Of a stretch of 64,000 bases of DNA, positions 34,161 to 43,800 are shown piece by piece (position 1 is the first letter of the stretch; every line of letters begins with the position of its first letter). The translations under genes were made by a program, and so were the position numbers. The stretch comes from Parabacteroides distasonis. Its GTDB lineage: Bacteria > Bacteroidota > Bacteroidia > Bacteroidales > Tannerellaceae. Location of the stretch: contig NZ_SRYM01000010.1 in assembly GCF_004793765.1 (NCBI RefSeq), positions 36,574 through 100,573 on the forward strand, given 5' to 3'. Under the pieces are notes generated by a model. It had not been told where the DNA came from, made no database searches, and saw nothing but the letters and a program-made list of their open reading frames with translations.

Positions 34161-35459
34161 TCAACTCAACACTTTGCCATACAGATCAAACGCTTGTGCG
34201 TCAATCACCTTTACTTGGTGAAAACTGCCCGGGCTCAAGGAGGTCTCCTTGGAAATCAATATTTCCGGATCTACCTCGGGCGAGTCGTATTGCGTACGTC
34301 CCACGTAGAAATCCTCCTCCTCGCGGTCTACGACCACCCGGAAGGTCTGTCCCACTTTCGAGGCGTTCACGTCGGCGGAGATGCCTTCTTGCACACGCAT
34401 CAGGTAGTCCAGCCGCTCTTGCTTCACCTCCTGCGGGATCTCGTCTTTATAATGCTTATAGGCGTAAGTACCCTCCTCGTGGCTATAGGCGAAAGCGCCC
34501 ATGCGCTCGAAGCGGATATCTTTCACGAAACGGACCAATTCCTGGAAATCCTGCTCCGTCTCGCCGGGATGCCCCACCATCAAGGTGGTGCGCAGATGAA
34601 TGCCCGGCACTTCCCGGCGCATACGCTCCAGCAGCTCATAGGTCTCGGCCTTCGTGATATTGCGGCGCATCATCCTCAACATCGGGTCGCTGATATGTTG
34701 CAGGGCGATGTCCATATACTTGCAGACGTTATCACGCTCACGCATCACCGGAAGCAGGTCGTAGGGGAAACGAGACGGATACCCGTAATGCAAGCGGATC
34801 CACTCCACGCCCGGGATGTCGGACACCCGCTCCACCAGTTCCGGCAGGGCCATCCGCTTATAGCGATCGAGGCCATAAAACGTCAGGTCTTGGGCGATCA
34901 TCTGGAATTCTTTCACGCCTTGCGCCACCAAGCCACGCACCTCGTTCACGATCTCCTCCATCGGACGGGACTGGTAGGCCCCGGTTATGATCGGGATCGA
35001 ACAGTAGGAGCAGGTACGGTTACATCCCTCCCCGATCTTCACGTAAGCGTAGTGCCTCGGGGTGGTGAGCACACGATCCGTAGCCAGCTCCTGATGATAC
35101 GACTTGCCCAGATCAGAGATCAACTCCTTCCAATTGAATTTCCCGTAAAAACGATCCACCTCGGGAAGTTCCTTCTCCAGATCTTTCAAGAAACGCTCCG
35201 ACAAGCACCCCATCACGAAGAGCTTCCCGATCCGTCCCTTCCGCTTTTGCTCGCCCAGCTCGAGGATCATATTGATAGATTCCTCTTGGGCGTCGCCGAT
35301 GAAACCGCAGGTATTCACCACCACGATCTCGCCATTGATCTTATGGGGATCATGTTCTACCGTATAGCCGTTGGCGACGAACTGGCGCATCAATTGCTCC
35401 GAGTCCACAAGGTTCTTCGAGCACCCCAGCGTGATAATATCTACTTTATTTTTTCTCAT
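34161..35459 (-). CDS. rimO: Ribosomal protein S12 methylthiotransferase RimO
   Basis: 432 residues. The N-terminal UPF0004 domain (IITLGCSKNLVDSEQL, VVNTCGFIGDAQEES) and the radical SAM motif CxxxCxxC in GEGCNRTCSYCSIPIITG are followed by a C-terminal TRAM domain. It methylthiolates an aspartate of ribosomal protein S12 and carries two [4Fe-4S] clusters. It overlaps ftsY by 4 nt, so the two are in one operon. Confidence 0.95.
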   Translation of the reverse strand: MRKNKVDIITLGCSKNLVDSEQLMRQFVANGYTVEHDPHKINGEIVVVNTCGFIGDAQEESINMILELGEQKRKGRIGKLFVMGCLSERFLKDLEKELPEVDRFYGKFNWKELISDLGKSYHQELATDRVLTTPRHYAYVKIGEGCNRTCSYCSIPIITGAYQSRPMEEIVNEVRGLVAQGVKEFQMIAQDLTFYGLDRYKRMALPELVERVSDIPGVEWIRLHYGYPSRFPYDLLPVMRERDNVCKYMDIALQHISDPMLRMMRRNITKAETYELLERMRREVPGIHLRTTLMVGHPGETEQDFQELVRFVKDIRFERMGAFAYSHEEGTYAYKHYKDEIPQEVKQERLDYLMRVQEGISADVNASKVGQTFRVVVDREEEDFYVGRTQYDSPEVDPEILISKETSLSPGSFHQVKVIDAQAFDLYGKVLS

Positions 35460-36409
35460 TCTCCAAATAACGAATTGACAAACTCACGTTTGCGGAATAC
35501 TTGCAAATCCTCCATCCCCTCGCCCAGTCCGATATATTTCACGGGGATACGGAAATGGTCGGAGATACCGATCACGACACCTCCCTTGGCGGTACCGTCC
35601 AGCTTGGTCACTGCCAAGGCGTTCACCTCGGTGGCGGCGGTAAATTGTTTCGCTTGCTCGAAGGCGTTCTGCCCGGTAGAGCCGTCCAATACCAGCAAGA
35701 TCTCGTGGGGAGCGTCCGGAACCACCTTCTTCATCACGTTCTTGATCTTGGTAAGCTCGTTCATCAGGTTGATCTTGTTATGCAGACGTCCGGCGGTATC
35801 GATAATCACCACGTCGGCATCGTTCGCCTTGGCGGAGTTCAACGTATCGAAAGCCACGGAAGCGGGGTCCGAGCCCATGTTCTGCTTCACGATAGGTACG
35901 CCTACCCGCTCGCTCCAGATCACCAACTGCTCCACGGCGGCGGCACGGAACGTATCGGCGGCGCCCAGATAGACCTTCTTGCCGGCTTTCTTGAACTGGT
36001 AGGCCAGCTTGCCGATCGTGGTCGTCTTACCGACCCCGTTCACGCCCACTACCATGATCACGTAGGGTTTCTTGCCCTCCGGAAGCGCGAATCCCTCGGC
36101 ATCCTCCGTATTGTTCTCCGTCAGCAAGCTGGCGATCTCGTCACGCAGCAACGTGGTCAGTTCTTGGGTGGTGACATATTTGTCACGGGCTACACGCTTC
36201 TCGATGCGATCGATGATTTTCAACGTGGTATCCACACCGACATCCGAGGTGATCAGCACTTCCTCCAAATTATCCAACACATCGTCGTCTACCTTGCTCT
36301 TACCGGCGATCGCCTTGGTAATCTTGGAGAAAACGCTCTCTTTTGTCTTCGACAGACCTTTATCCAAGGTTTCCTTCTTGTCCTTACTGAAAAAGCTAAA
36401 AATACCCAT
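35456..36409 (-). CDS. ftsY: Signal recognition particle receptor FtsY
   Basis: 317 residues from ATG 36409 (MGIFSFFSKDKKETLD). The NG GTPase domain is complete: VVGVNGVGKTTTIGKLA (G1), GAADTFRAAAVEQL, VIIDTAGRLH (G3) and VTKLDGTAKGG (G4). The N-terminal acidic domain of proteobacterial FtsY is absent, as is normal for Bacteroidetes. It docks the SRP-ribosome complex at the membrane. It starts 19 nt after nspC. Confidence 0.95.
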   Translation of the reverse strand: MGIFSFFSKDKKETLDKGLSKTKESVFSKITKAIAGKSKVDDDVLDNLEEVLITSDVGVDTTLKIIDRIEKRVARDKYVTTQELTTLLRDEIASLLTENNTEDAEGFALPEGKKPYVIMVVGVNGVGKTTTIGKLAYQFKKAGKKVYLGAADTFRAAAVEQLVIWSERVGVPIVKQNMGSDPASVAFDTLNSAKANDADVVIIDTAGRLHNKINLMNELTKIKNVMKKVVPDAPHEILLVLDGSTGQNAFEQAKQFTAATEVNALAVTKLDGTAKGGVVIGISDHFRIPVKYIGLGEGMEDLQVFRKREFVNSLFGE

Positions 36410-36428
36410 ATTTATTTTGTTTCTGTTT

Positions 36429-37568
36429 TTAATCCATCCTGTTCTTATAATCCTCATAGCCGAACGTACGGTACATCACCAGCCGGTCGTCCTTGTCCCA
36501 AAGGGCCAAGGATGGATGCGGTATGCCGTTGAACATATTCGTCTTCACGATCGTGTAGTGGATCATATCCTCGAAAATCAGCTTGTCGCCGATCTCCAGG
36601 GGTTTGTCGAACGACCAATCCCCCATATAATCACCGCTCAAACAGCTATTTCCCCCGATCCGGTAGGTAGGTTTCCCTTCCACGGCATCCGTGGCGAAAC
36701 GAATCGCCGGTTTGTAGGGCATCTCCAAGCAATCCGGCATATGGCAGGTGAACGAGGCGTCGATAATCGCCGTCTTGACACCGTGGTTCTCCACGATGTC
36801 CACCACGGTTGTCAGCAAGAACCCGGTTTGCCAAGCGAAGGCACTGCCCGGCTCCATGATCAACTCCAAGTGCGGATATCTCTCCTTGAAGCCTTTCAGC
36901 AAAGCGATTAAATGCTCCACGTCGTAATCCTTACGGGTCATCAAGTGCCCGCCTCCCATATTCAGCCACTTGACGTGAGGCAGGAAACGGCCGAAACGCC
37001 TCTCCACCTCGGCCAGCGTCCGCTCCAGATCATAGGAAGTGGACTCGCACAAGGTATGGAAATGCAACCCCTCGACACCCTCCGGCAACGTATCACCCAA
37101 CAGGTCGCAGGTCACCCCCATCCGGGAACCCGGGGCGCAAGGATTATACAAGTCCGTCTCCACGTCCGAGTATTCCGGATTGATCCGCAATCCGCAAGAC
37201 ACCCGGCTACCATCCGCCCGCACCATCGGATAAAAACGATGGAACTGAGAGAGCGAGTTGAACGTGACGTGACTGCTGTACCTCAAGATCAACGGGAAAT
37301 CGGCCTCCGTATAGGCCGGGGAATAGGTATGCGCCGGACTTCCCAGCTCCTCGAAGGCCAACCGGGCCTCGAACTTAGAGCTCGCCGTCGAAAAAGGGAT
37401 GTACTCACGTACGATCGGGAACGCTTTCCATAAAGCGAATGCCTTAAAAGCCAATATGATATTCACCCCCGCACGTTCTTTCACGCTCTTGATCAAGGAC
37501 AGGTTGTTTCTCAGTAATTTCTCCTCCATCACATAGCAAGGCGAGGGTATCTTGTTGATGTCTATCAT
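36429..37568 (-). CDS. nspC: Carboxynorspermidine decarboxylase NspC
   Basis: 379 residues from ATG 37568. Alanine-racemase-fold type PLP enzyme: the PLP lysine is in NIILAFKAFALWKAFP, HFHTLCES and LNMGGGHLMT follow, and the C-terminal GNSCLSGDYMGDW with Cys provides the second active-site half. It makes norspermidine or spermidine from the carboxy form by the alternative polyamine route used in the gut Bacteroidetes. First gene of nspC-ftsY-rimO. A -7 box lies at 37599-37606. Confidence 0.93.
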   Translation of the reverse strand: MIDINKIPSPCYVMEEKLLRNNLSLIKSVKERAGVNIILAFKAFALWKAFPIVREYIPFSTASSKFEARLAFEELGSPAHTYSPAYTEADFPLILRYSSHVTFNSLSQFHRFYPMVRADGSRVSCGLRINPEYSDVETDLYNPCAPGSRMGVTCDLLGDTLPEGVEGLHFHTLCESTSYDLERTLAEVERRFGRFLPHVKWLNMGGGHLMTRKDYDVEHLIALLKGFKERYPHLELIMEPGSAFAWQTGFLLTTVVDIVENHGVKTAIIDASFTCHMPDCLEMPYKPAIRFATDAVEGKPTYRIGGNSCLSGDYMGDWSFDKPLEIGDKLIFEDMIHYTIVKTNMFNGIPHPSLALWDKDDRLVMYRTFGYEDYKNRMD

Positions 37569-37598
37569 GCTGTATCTCAGTATTTCATAATGAATATG

Positions 37599-37606
37599 CA
37601 AATATA
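37599..37606 (-). promoter_or_regulatory. -7 box of nspC-ftsY-rimO
   Basis: The minus strand reads TATATTTG, 30 nt before the ATG at 37568. Confidence 0.5.
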
Positions 37607-37678
37607 GCGAAAACATTCGGAGAAAGCAAGGTTTCCGCTCCGAAAAAGCAATAAAAAAACGACTATTTTTTTCATTTA

Positions 37679-37757
37679 AAGACTATTGTGTTTAGCCCCG
37701 GACACTATTGTGCTTGGCGGCGGACACTATTGTATCCAACCGCGAACACGCTTGTGT
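37679..37757. repeat. Degenerate 22-bp tandem repeat, four units
   Basis: GACACTATTG occurs at 37701 and 37723, with related versions at 37679 (AAGACTATTG) and 37745 (AACACGCTTG), so the spacing is a constant 22 bp. It sits upstream of nspC in a 424-nt gap without genes. Confidence 0.8.
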
Positions 37758-37844
37758 CTTTTTCTCTTTCTTTCAAAAAAAAACGGTGGCATTTTATGCC
37801 GCCTATTCTATTTCTTTTTTTTTTAATATATTTATAATATTAAG

Positions 37845-37946
37845 AGCAGTGCGAAATGCAGTGCGAAAAAAGAGAACCATTTTTGCATAAAAAACTAAAA
37901 AACAATACGTTATCTGTTCGAATAGCAGTGCGAAATGCAGTGCGAA
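37845..37946. repeat. Two direct copies of a duplicated GCAGTGCGAAAT motif
   Basis: A 23-nt sequence built of two GCAGTGCGAA units occurs at 37845-37867 and again at 37924-37946, 79 bp apart. No gene is present. The rest of the 37569-37992 gap is T-rich and featureless apart from the neighbouring 22-bp array and the pcrA palindrome. Confidence 0.85.
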
Positions 37947-37956
37947 GTACAATGCG

Positions 37957-37986
37957 GCCCGTGGCATGCTTGGTCATGCCACGGGC
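37957..37986 (-). terminator. GC-rich hairpin after the helicase gene
   Basis: A perfect 12-bp stem (GCCCGTGGCATG, 37957-37968, with its inverse at 37975-37986) and a 6-nt loop lie 7 nt past the helicase stop. There is no T run, so termination is likely but not certain. Confidence 0.6.
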
Positions 37987-37992
37987 TAACAT

Positions 37993-40335
37993 TCAATCAT
38001 CCAGCACGATAAGCTTAGCGAACTTCAATAGCAATTGCTTTTGCCCGAAATGATCGAAGGCCACCGTAGCCTTCGCGTTGCCCCCCTCTCCTTCTATCGA
38101 GACGATCCTACCTTCCCCAAAACGATCATGGCGAACCTTGGACCCTACATGTAAGCCCGATAGATCCGTGGCCGGAGCCGCCGAAAAGCACGATTCCATC
38201 GTGTTTTTTAGCTTCGTAAGATGCCCTTGACGCTGTGCCGCTTGCTTCACGGGCGACACGAAATCATCCTCAACCGCCCTTCGTTGCCGGAATGGAGAGG
38301 TAAAAGCCGGGCGCCCGTAGCGTTCACCGGCCGAGGCGAATGCGTCTGAAGCACCGGCATCCGAAGGCATATCCAGATACCTGGCGTCTATATCCTTCAA
38401 GAAACGGCTGGGCGTACACATATCCGTCTTTCCGTTACGATAGCGGCTCTTCGCGTAGCTCAATACGCAATTCTGCTCCGCACGGGTAATCGCCACGTAG
38501 AACAAACGGCGCTCCTCCTCTACCGCTCTCGGGTTATCTTTCGACAGGGACGAGGGGAATAGGTCTTCCTCCATCCCTACCACGAAAACATTCGTGAACT
38601 CCAACCCCTTGGCGGCATGCACGGTCATCATCGTGACCTTGTCGGAGTTTTCCTCTTTATCGTTATCCTGATCGGTGAGCAAGGATACCTCCGCCAAGAA
38701 GTCGGACATGGCGACTTGCTCCATGCCCTCCTCACGCCGGATCTCGCAGAACTCGGCGATACCTTTCAGCAACTCCTGCAAGTTCTCTTGCTTGCTCACG
38801 CCCTCTACGGAGCGGTCTTGAAACAGGTCGGAAACGATGCCGCTGCGCTTCACCACCAAGGTGGCCAATTCCTCCGCGGAGAGTTTTTTATCCTCTTCAA
38901 TGAAAGCTTCAATCAAACTCCGGAAATCGCTCAATTTCTTGGCCGTACCATTGTTTATTGGCAACGAGTATTCCAAGGGGGCCTGAAGCACGGTCCACAG
39001 GCTTACCCCGTATTCGGTAGCGGCGCCGACGAGCTTGCCTACCGTCGTATCCCCGATTCCCCGGGTGGGATAATTGATGATCCGTTTCAAGGCCTCCTCG
39101 TCGTGCGGATTCACGATCAGGCGGAAGTAAGAGATCACGTCCTTGATCTCTTTCCGCTGGTAAAAAGACAAGCCGCCGTAGATCTTGTAAGGGATGCCCC
39201 GCTTTCGCAACGCCTCTTCCAAGATACGGGACTGGGCGTTGGTACGATACAGGATGGCGAAATCAGCGTACGAGAACTTCCCCAATATCCCGCGCATCTC
39301 GTTGATCCGGGCGGATACGGCGTAGCCCTCCTCATAATCGGAGTACGAGGTGAAGACACTCACCTTGCTGCCCGCCTCCTTCTCGGAATAGACCGTCTTG
39401 GGTATCTGACGTGTATTCTTGTCGATCAGGCTATTGGCGGCGTTCACGATATTCTGGGTGGAACGGTAGTTCCTCTCCAGCTTGAAGATACGGCAACCGG
39501 TATACAGATTCTTGAATTGCAGGATGTTATCTATATTAGCGCCTCGGAAGGAATAGATGCTTTGGGCATCGTCCCCTACCACGCAGATATGGCCGTGCCC
39601 CTCGCAAAGCCGTTGCACGATCAGGTGTTGGGCGAAGTTCGTATCCTGATACTCGTCCACCAACACATACCGGAAGAAGTTCCGGTATTTCTCCAACACG
39701 GCCGGATGATCCCGAAACAGGATATTGGTTTGCAGCAACAGGTCGTCGAAGTCCATCGCTCCCGCTTGCAGGCAACGGCTCTGGTAACGTTTGTAGATTT
39801 CCCGGAGCAAGGGGACCTTGGCGTTCATATCGCTCTCCACGAGCTCTTTATTGTGCTCGTAGGCCGTATAAGTGATCAAGGAGTTCTTCGCGTTGGAGAT
39901 CCGGTTCTGCACCATCCCGATGCGGTACACCTTATCATCCAGTTGCATTTCCTTGATGATGGATTTCAGCAGGCTCTTGGAGTCTGTGGCGTCATAAATC
40001 GTGAAATTGGAAGGGTAACCGATATGCTCCGCCTCGTTCCTGAGGATACGGGAGAAGATGGAATGGAAGGTTCCCATCCATAGCCGACGGGCCGTTTGCT
40101 CACCGGTGATGGCCGCGATACGCTCTTTCATCTCCCGGGCCGCCTTATTGGTAAAGGTCAGTGCCAAGATACTATAGGGAAGCAATCCCAATTGCAATAA
40201 ATAAGCGATCTTATAGGTCAGTACCCTTGTCTTTCCGGAGCCCGCCCCGGCCACGACCAAGGATGGCCCCTCATTGTAAACCACCGCTTCCCGCTGGCTC
40301 TCATTCAGTTGATTCAAAAATTCTTCCACATTCAT
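37993..40335 (-). CDS. UvrD/PcrA-type ATP-dependent DNA helicase
   Basis: 780 residues, superfamily 1A. Q motif LNESQREAV, Walker A VAGAGSGKTRVLT, motif II VLVDEYQDTNFAQH, motif III GDDAQSIYSFRGA, motif IV region (RIFKLERNYRST), motif V TVHAAKGLEF and motif VI RRLFYVAITRA are all visible. The C-terminal region (GSKVRHDRFGEGRIVSIEG) is the RNA-polymerase-binding Tudor-like domain of PcrA. It functions in repair and in clearing stalled forks. Single gene with its own -7 box at 40350-40357. Confidence 0.95.
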   Translation of the reverse strand: MNVEEFLNQLNESQREAVVYNEGPSLVVAGAGSGKTRVLTYKIAYLLQLGLLPYSILALTFTNKAAREMKERIAAITGEQTARRLWMGTFHSIFSRILRNEAEHIGYPSNFTIYDATDSKSLLKSIIKEMQLDDKVYRIGMVQNRISNAKNSLITYTAYEHNKELVESDMNAKVPLLREIYKRYQSRCLQAGAMDFDDLLLQTNILFRDHPAVLEKYRNFFRYVLVDEYQDTNFAQHLIVQRLCEGHGHICVVGDDAQSIYSFRGANIDNILQFKNLYTGCRIFKLERNYRSTQNIVNAANSLIDKNTRQIPKTVYSEKEAGSKVSVFTSYSDYEEGYAVSARINEMRGILGKFSYADFAILYRTNAQSRILEEALRKRGIPYKIYGGLSFYQRKEIKDVISYFRLIVNPHDEEALKRIINYPTRGIGDTTVGKLVGAATEYGVSLWTVLQAPLEYSLPINNGTAKKLSDFRSLIEAFIEEDKKLSAEELATLVVKRSGIVSDLFQDRSVEGVSKQENLQELLKGIAEFCEIRREEGMEQVAMSDFLAEVSLLTDQDNDKEENSDKVTMMTVHAAKGLEFTNVFVVGMEEDLFPSSLSKDNPRAVEEERRLFYVAITRAEQNCVLSYAKSRYRNGKTDMCTPSRFLKDIDARYLDMPSDAGASDAFASAGERYGRPAFTSPFRQRRAVEDDFVSPVKQAAQRQGHLTKLKNTMESCFSAAPATDLSGLHVGSKVRHDRFGEGRIVSIEGEGGNAKATVAFDHFGQKQLLLKFAKLIVLDD

Positions 40336-40349
40336 CCGTTTTAGGGATA

Positions 40350-40357
40350 CAAAATTA
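40350..40357 (-). promoter_or_regulatory. -7 box of the helicase gene
   Basis: The minus strand reads TAATTTTG, 14 nt before the ATG at 40335. Confidence 0.45.
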
Positions 40358-40385
40358 GGGAAAATAAGCGATTCCGCATAAAAAA

Positions 40386-40417
40386 GTTGGGCAGGTCGTC
40401 GATAATATATACATTTG
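40386..40417 (+). promoter_or_regulatory. Promoter of the small-membrane-protein pair
   Basis: TTG at 40387-40389 (in GTTGG) and TACATTTG at 40410-40417 are 20 bp apart, the classic Bacteroides -33/-7 arrangement. The leader to the ATG at 40465 is about 40 nt. This is the best promoter match in the window. Confidence 0.65.
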
Positions 40418-40464
40418 CCTGCATATAATCAGTAGTATTAACCAAAACAAGAGACTATGGGGAA

Positions 40465-40695
40465 ATGGGAAATTTTGAGAAAATAATTATTAAGAAAGAG
40501 CGGGACAAGATCAGGAGGGAGACTTTAGGGAAGTTCTTTTTTGATTTGGCTAAGTTGGTTTTCGCCGCTATAGTATTGGGAGAAATACTCCTTTTGCAAG
40601 AGAATGTTTTTGATAAGAGTTGTTGGGTCATGATAATGACAGGTCTTAGTGTCACCTATTCATTAGCTTGGTTAGGAAATAAAATTTTAAAATAA
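40465..40695 (+). CDS. Small membrane protein (DUF6722-like)
   Basis: 76 residues. A charged N-terminal helix (MGNFEKIIIKKERDKIRRET) precedes two hydrophobic helices (LAKLVFAAIVLGEILLL and WVMIMTGLSVTYSLAWLG) with a short loop. It resembles the DUF6722 family found in gut Bacteroidales. Function unknown. A second tiny membrane protein starts 6 nt after its stop. Confidence 0.7.
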   Translation: MGNFEKIIIKKERDKIRRETLGKFFFDLAKLVFAAIVLGEILLLQENVFDKSCWVMIMTGLSVTYSLAWLGNKILK

Positions 40696-40701
40696 AAGAA
40701 T

Positions 40702-40812
40702 ATGATATTAAATCCATTAAGTGCCCTATTCTTAGTAGTAGGAATTATTACAGGTTTATTTATCGCTTGGCTTTACACAAAGCCCGGCAAGAAATGGTTG
40801 GATGAGTTATGA
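40702..40812 (+). CDS. 36-residue membrane microprotein
   Basis: ATG at 40702, stop TGA at 40810-40812, 36 residues. The sequence begins MILNPLSALFLVVGIITG and ends KPGKKWLDEL: one hydrophobic helix with a short basic tail. It lies 6 nt after the DUF6722-like gene and just before a hairpin terminator, so the two form a unit. I recall near-identical short proteins in other Bacteroidales, usually annotated hypothetical. Confidence 0.65.
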   Translation: MILNPLSALFLVVGIITGLFIAWLYTKPGKKWLDEL

Positions 40813-40821
40813 TACCGTAGG

Positions 40822-40853
40822 TGGTGTGCCATATTGTGGATCATGGCACACCA
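40822..40853 (+). terminator. Hairpin terminator after the microprotein
   Basis: An 11-bp stem TGGTGTGCCAT / ATGGCACACCA with a 10-nt loop lies 9 nt past the stop, followed by TCTTCCTT. Confidence 0.65.
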
Positions 40854-40897
40854 TCTTCCTTAAAATGTAAGGGCGGGGTCTGCCCACCCTTATAGAA

Positions 40898-43800
40898 TTA
40901 GAATACGGTAACTTCCTGCCCTGCGGTATTCGCACGGATTAAATAATCGTACATCGCCTCGCAATACACCGGAGGCAGGTAGAAGCGGCCCGGATAGACC
41001 ACGCAAAGACTGATTTTCACGGTCACTTGACGGCCTGCCGGCAGACGGTCTATATAACTGTACACACGATCGTCACGAATATCCTGATAATTCACTCCGG
41101 CGGTCAAGCTGTCCGTAGCGGACTCATTCAAGAAACGGGTATTCAGTATTTCCCAACCGGCAGGGAAGATCTCCGATACGACCAAATTAGTATATCCCCG
41201 GGCAGAGGGGTTCTTTACCGTAACCACGGCAGAGAAGTTCGTACCTTGCTCCAATTTGGCGATATCGACCGGACGGCCGTTCAAGTCCACATAGCTAACC
41301 GCCAACGAGACTCCGTTCGCATACGCTTTCTCCTCTCCCTGCTCCGGTATTCCCTCGGTTATGATACGGGCGAAGAGCGTAGATTTACCCGTGTTCTTCA
41401 ACTCGACGCTCGCCGAGGTTCCCGCCTTATCCAATAAGGTCTCGGACCATATATGCTTATCCGTCCTCATCTGCCCGTCCTTTCCGCCACAAGCGTACGT
41501 GAAATCCATGGCCCCGTCTACCCGATATCTAGCGAGGTAGTCGGACAAGGCAACTAAAGCGAATGCCGTAGATTGTGTGCTCAACCAATCATTCGAAGAA
41601 AGTTGTTTGGACAATTCTTCCACCAAGGTAGCGGCCTCCTTGCCCTTGTTCAATAAGCAAAGCGTCATTAACTGGATGGATTGATCCCGGACATCACTGC
41701 CGAACGTCTCGTCATACTCGGAATAACCGGAAGGAAGAGCCGTCGTCTTGCTGATCAGGTCTTGAGCGACATCCTCACGGCCGACCAAGGCATAGGCGGA
41801 AGCTAGCGACCAGCGACTCATGGAGGCCAAGTCTTTCATCTCTTTCAAGCGGTTCATGGCACCCATCTCCGGCGACCCGGCCAAAGCCAATACATACAGG
41901 CGATAGGCTTGCGTAGCCTCTTCCGAATCTTTATAATAAGAGGTAACCGGCTTCCAATTACGGGCTGCCCGGCGTAAGTTATTCAATACGCTTTGTCTCA
42001 TGGCCTCGGGAACCAAGTAACCTCTCTTCGAGGCCTCCAGCAAGAAATGAGTAGCGTAAACCGTACCCCAGCCATTGCTGCTCGTTCCACCCGGCCAATA
42101 GGCGAAAGCCCCATCTACGGTCTGGTAAGAGCGCAGACGGCGGATCACCTCTTTCACGGCCTCCTCCGTGGATTTCGCCTGTTGAGGGGTCAAATCCGTA
42201 AACGAGGAGATATAAAGCTGCGGGAATCCTTTCGAGGTGATCTGTTCCAGACATCCGTGCGGATAATCCAACAAATAAGATAGACGTGAGGATAAGTTCA
42301 CGGGGGCGATATCCGACACTTCTAAGGTCAACTGGTTCGTACCCGCGGCACCCGGCATCGCAACCGTCTCTTTCCAAGACTTGCCGGCCTCCAAGGTAGC
42401 GGCGGTAACTTTCACTTGCGGGCGGCGTACCGTACGGATCTCGAGCTCCGTCTCATAAACGGATTTATCCCCCTTGCCCGTAGCGGTTATCGTTACCTTC
42501 CCGATACCCGGGTTCTTCTTCACCCGGATACGGAACGAGGCCTGCCGATCCCCTTTCCGCTCGAAGCTCAAGCTCTTCGTCGCCTCGCCGACCACTTCCA
42601 TATTCGAGCTGCAAGCGATAGATACATTCACGGCCCCTACGCCATCCTCGGTAGCGAATACCGTAGCGGGTACTACCATCTCCTCGCCCACGCCGATCAC
42701 CCGGGGCAAGGTTCCCAGCAGCATTACGGGCTTACGTACCATCACGCTCTTATCGGCATGTCCATAAGCCTCTCCGTTTCCGGCTACCACCATGATCTTG
42801 ACACGCCCGTTATAATTCGGCATCTGATAGGTATGCCGGGCGGTCTTCCCCTTCTTCAGCAAGAACGGGCCGTCAAACCGGACCACGGGCTTGAAGCGGT
42901 TCACGATCGCTTTCGGGCCTTTGTTCAGCGCATCGTCGCCGCCGATACTGAACAATTGCTCGATACGGCCGCCGTAAGCGCCAACCACGTAGTTATACAA
43001 ATCCCATGTATTCACGCCCAACGCTTCCCGGGCGTTAAACGCCTTCCAAGGCTCCGGCGTACGGAAACGGGTCAGGTCCAGCAAGCCCTCGTCCACGATC
43101 GCTAGCGTATAAGCCATCTCCTTTCCATTCTTCTCGGAGACGGAGACGGTATAAGAGGCATCCGGTTTCAGCTCGGCGGGAGATTGGATGACCGGGGTCA
43201 GATGGCTGTCCGGAGAAGTTACCGTGAACGGGACCACGCCGTACAAGCGGATCGGCAAATCGTTCTTCGTGATGCCATGAGGCTGCAAAAGGGTGATATA
43301 GACGTAAGCGTTCGGCTGCATATCTTTCGTCACATCCAGTCTCACGGTCGTTTGCTTATCCTCGCACGTATGCTCTGTCAAGGAAAGGACACGCACGCCG
43401 TTCTCTATACTGATAATCGCACGGCTTCCTTTCGTAGAGGGGAAAGTGACCACCATCTTCTCGCCGGGCGTATAACTATCCTTATCGGTCTTGAAACTAA
43501 GCATCGTGGCAGACCCGCTGCCATCAGCGTTACGTCGGCCCTCGTTATAAGGCCAGTCGAAATAACTCATCACGCCGGTAGAGTGCTTGCTATCCTTATC
43601 TTTCACGGAGATGAAATACGTTCCCCACTCCTTATCCGGGAACGAGAGCCGGAACGTACCCCGTCCGTTCCCATCCGTACGAATGGTAAATGTCTTTACC
43701 GGCTTATTGTAGAAATCCGATACGTAATTGGCCAGACCGCTCCTGTTGGAGTCCCACCACCAATACCAATAGACCTTATATATCTTCACGTCTAACTCCG

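Noticed and set aside
34146..35972. 608-residue open frame on the plus strand
   Set aside because: It runs antisense to rimO and ftsY, both certain, and has no recognisable domain. GC-rich codons of the real genes keep the opposite strand open.
38617..40083. 488-residue open frame on the plus strand
   Set aside because: Antisense to the UvrD/PcrA helicase, whose motifs are complete.
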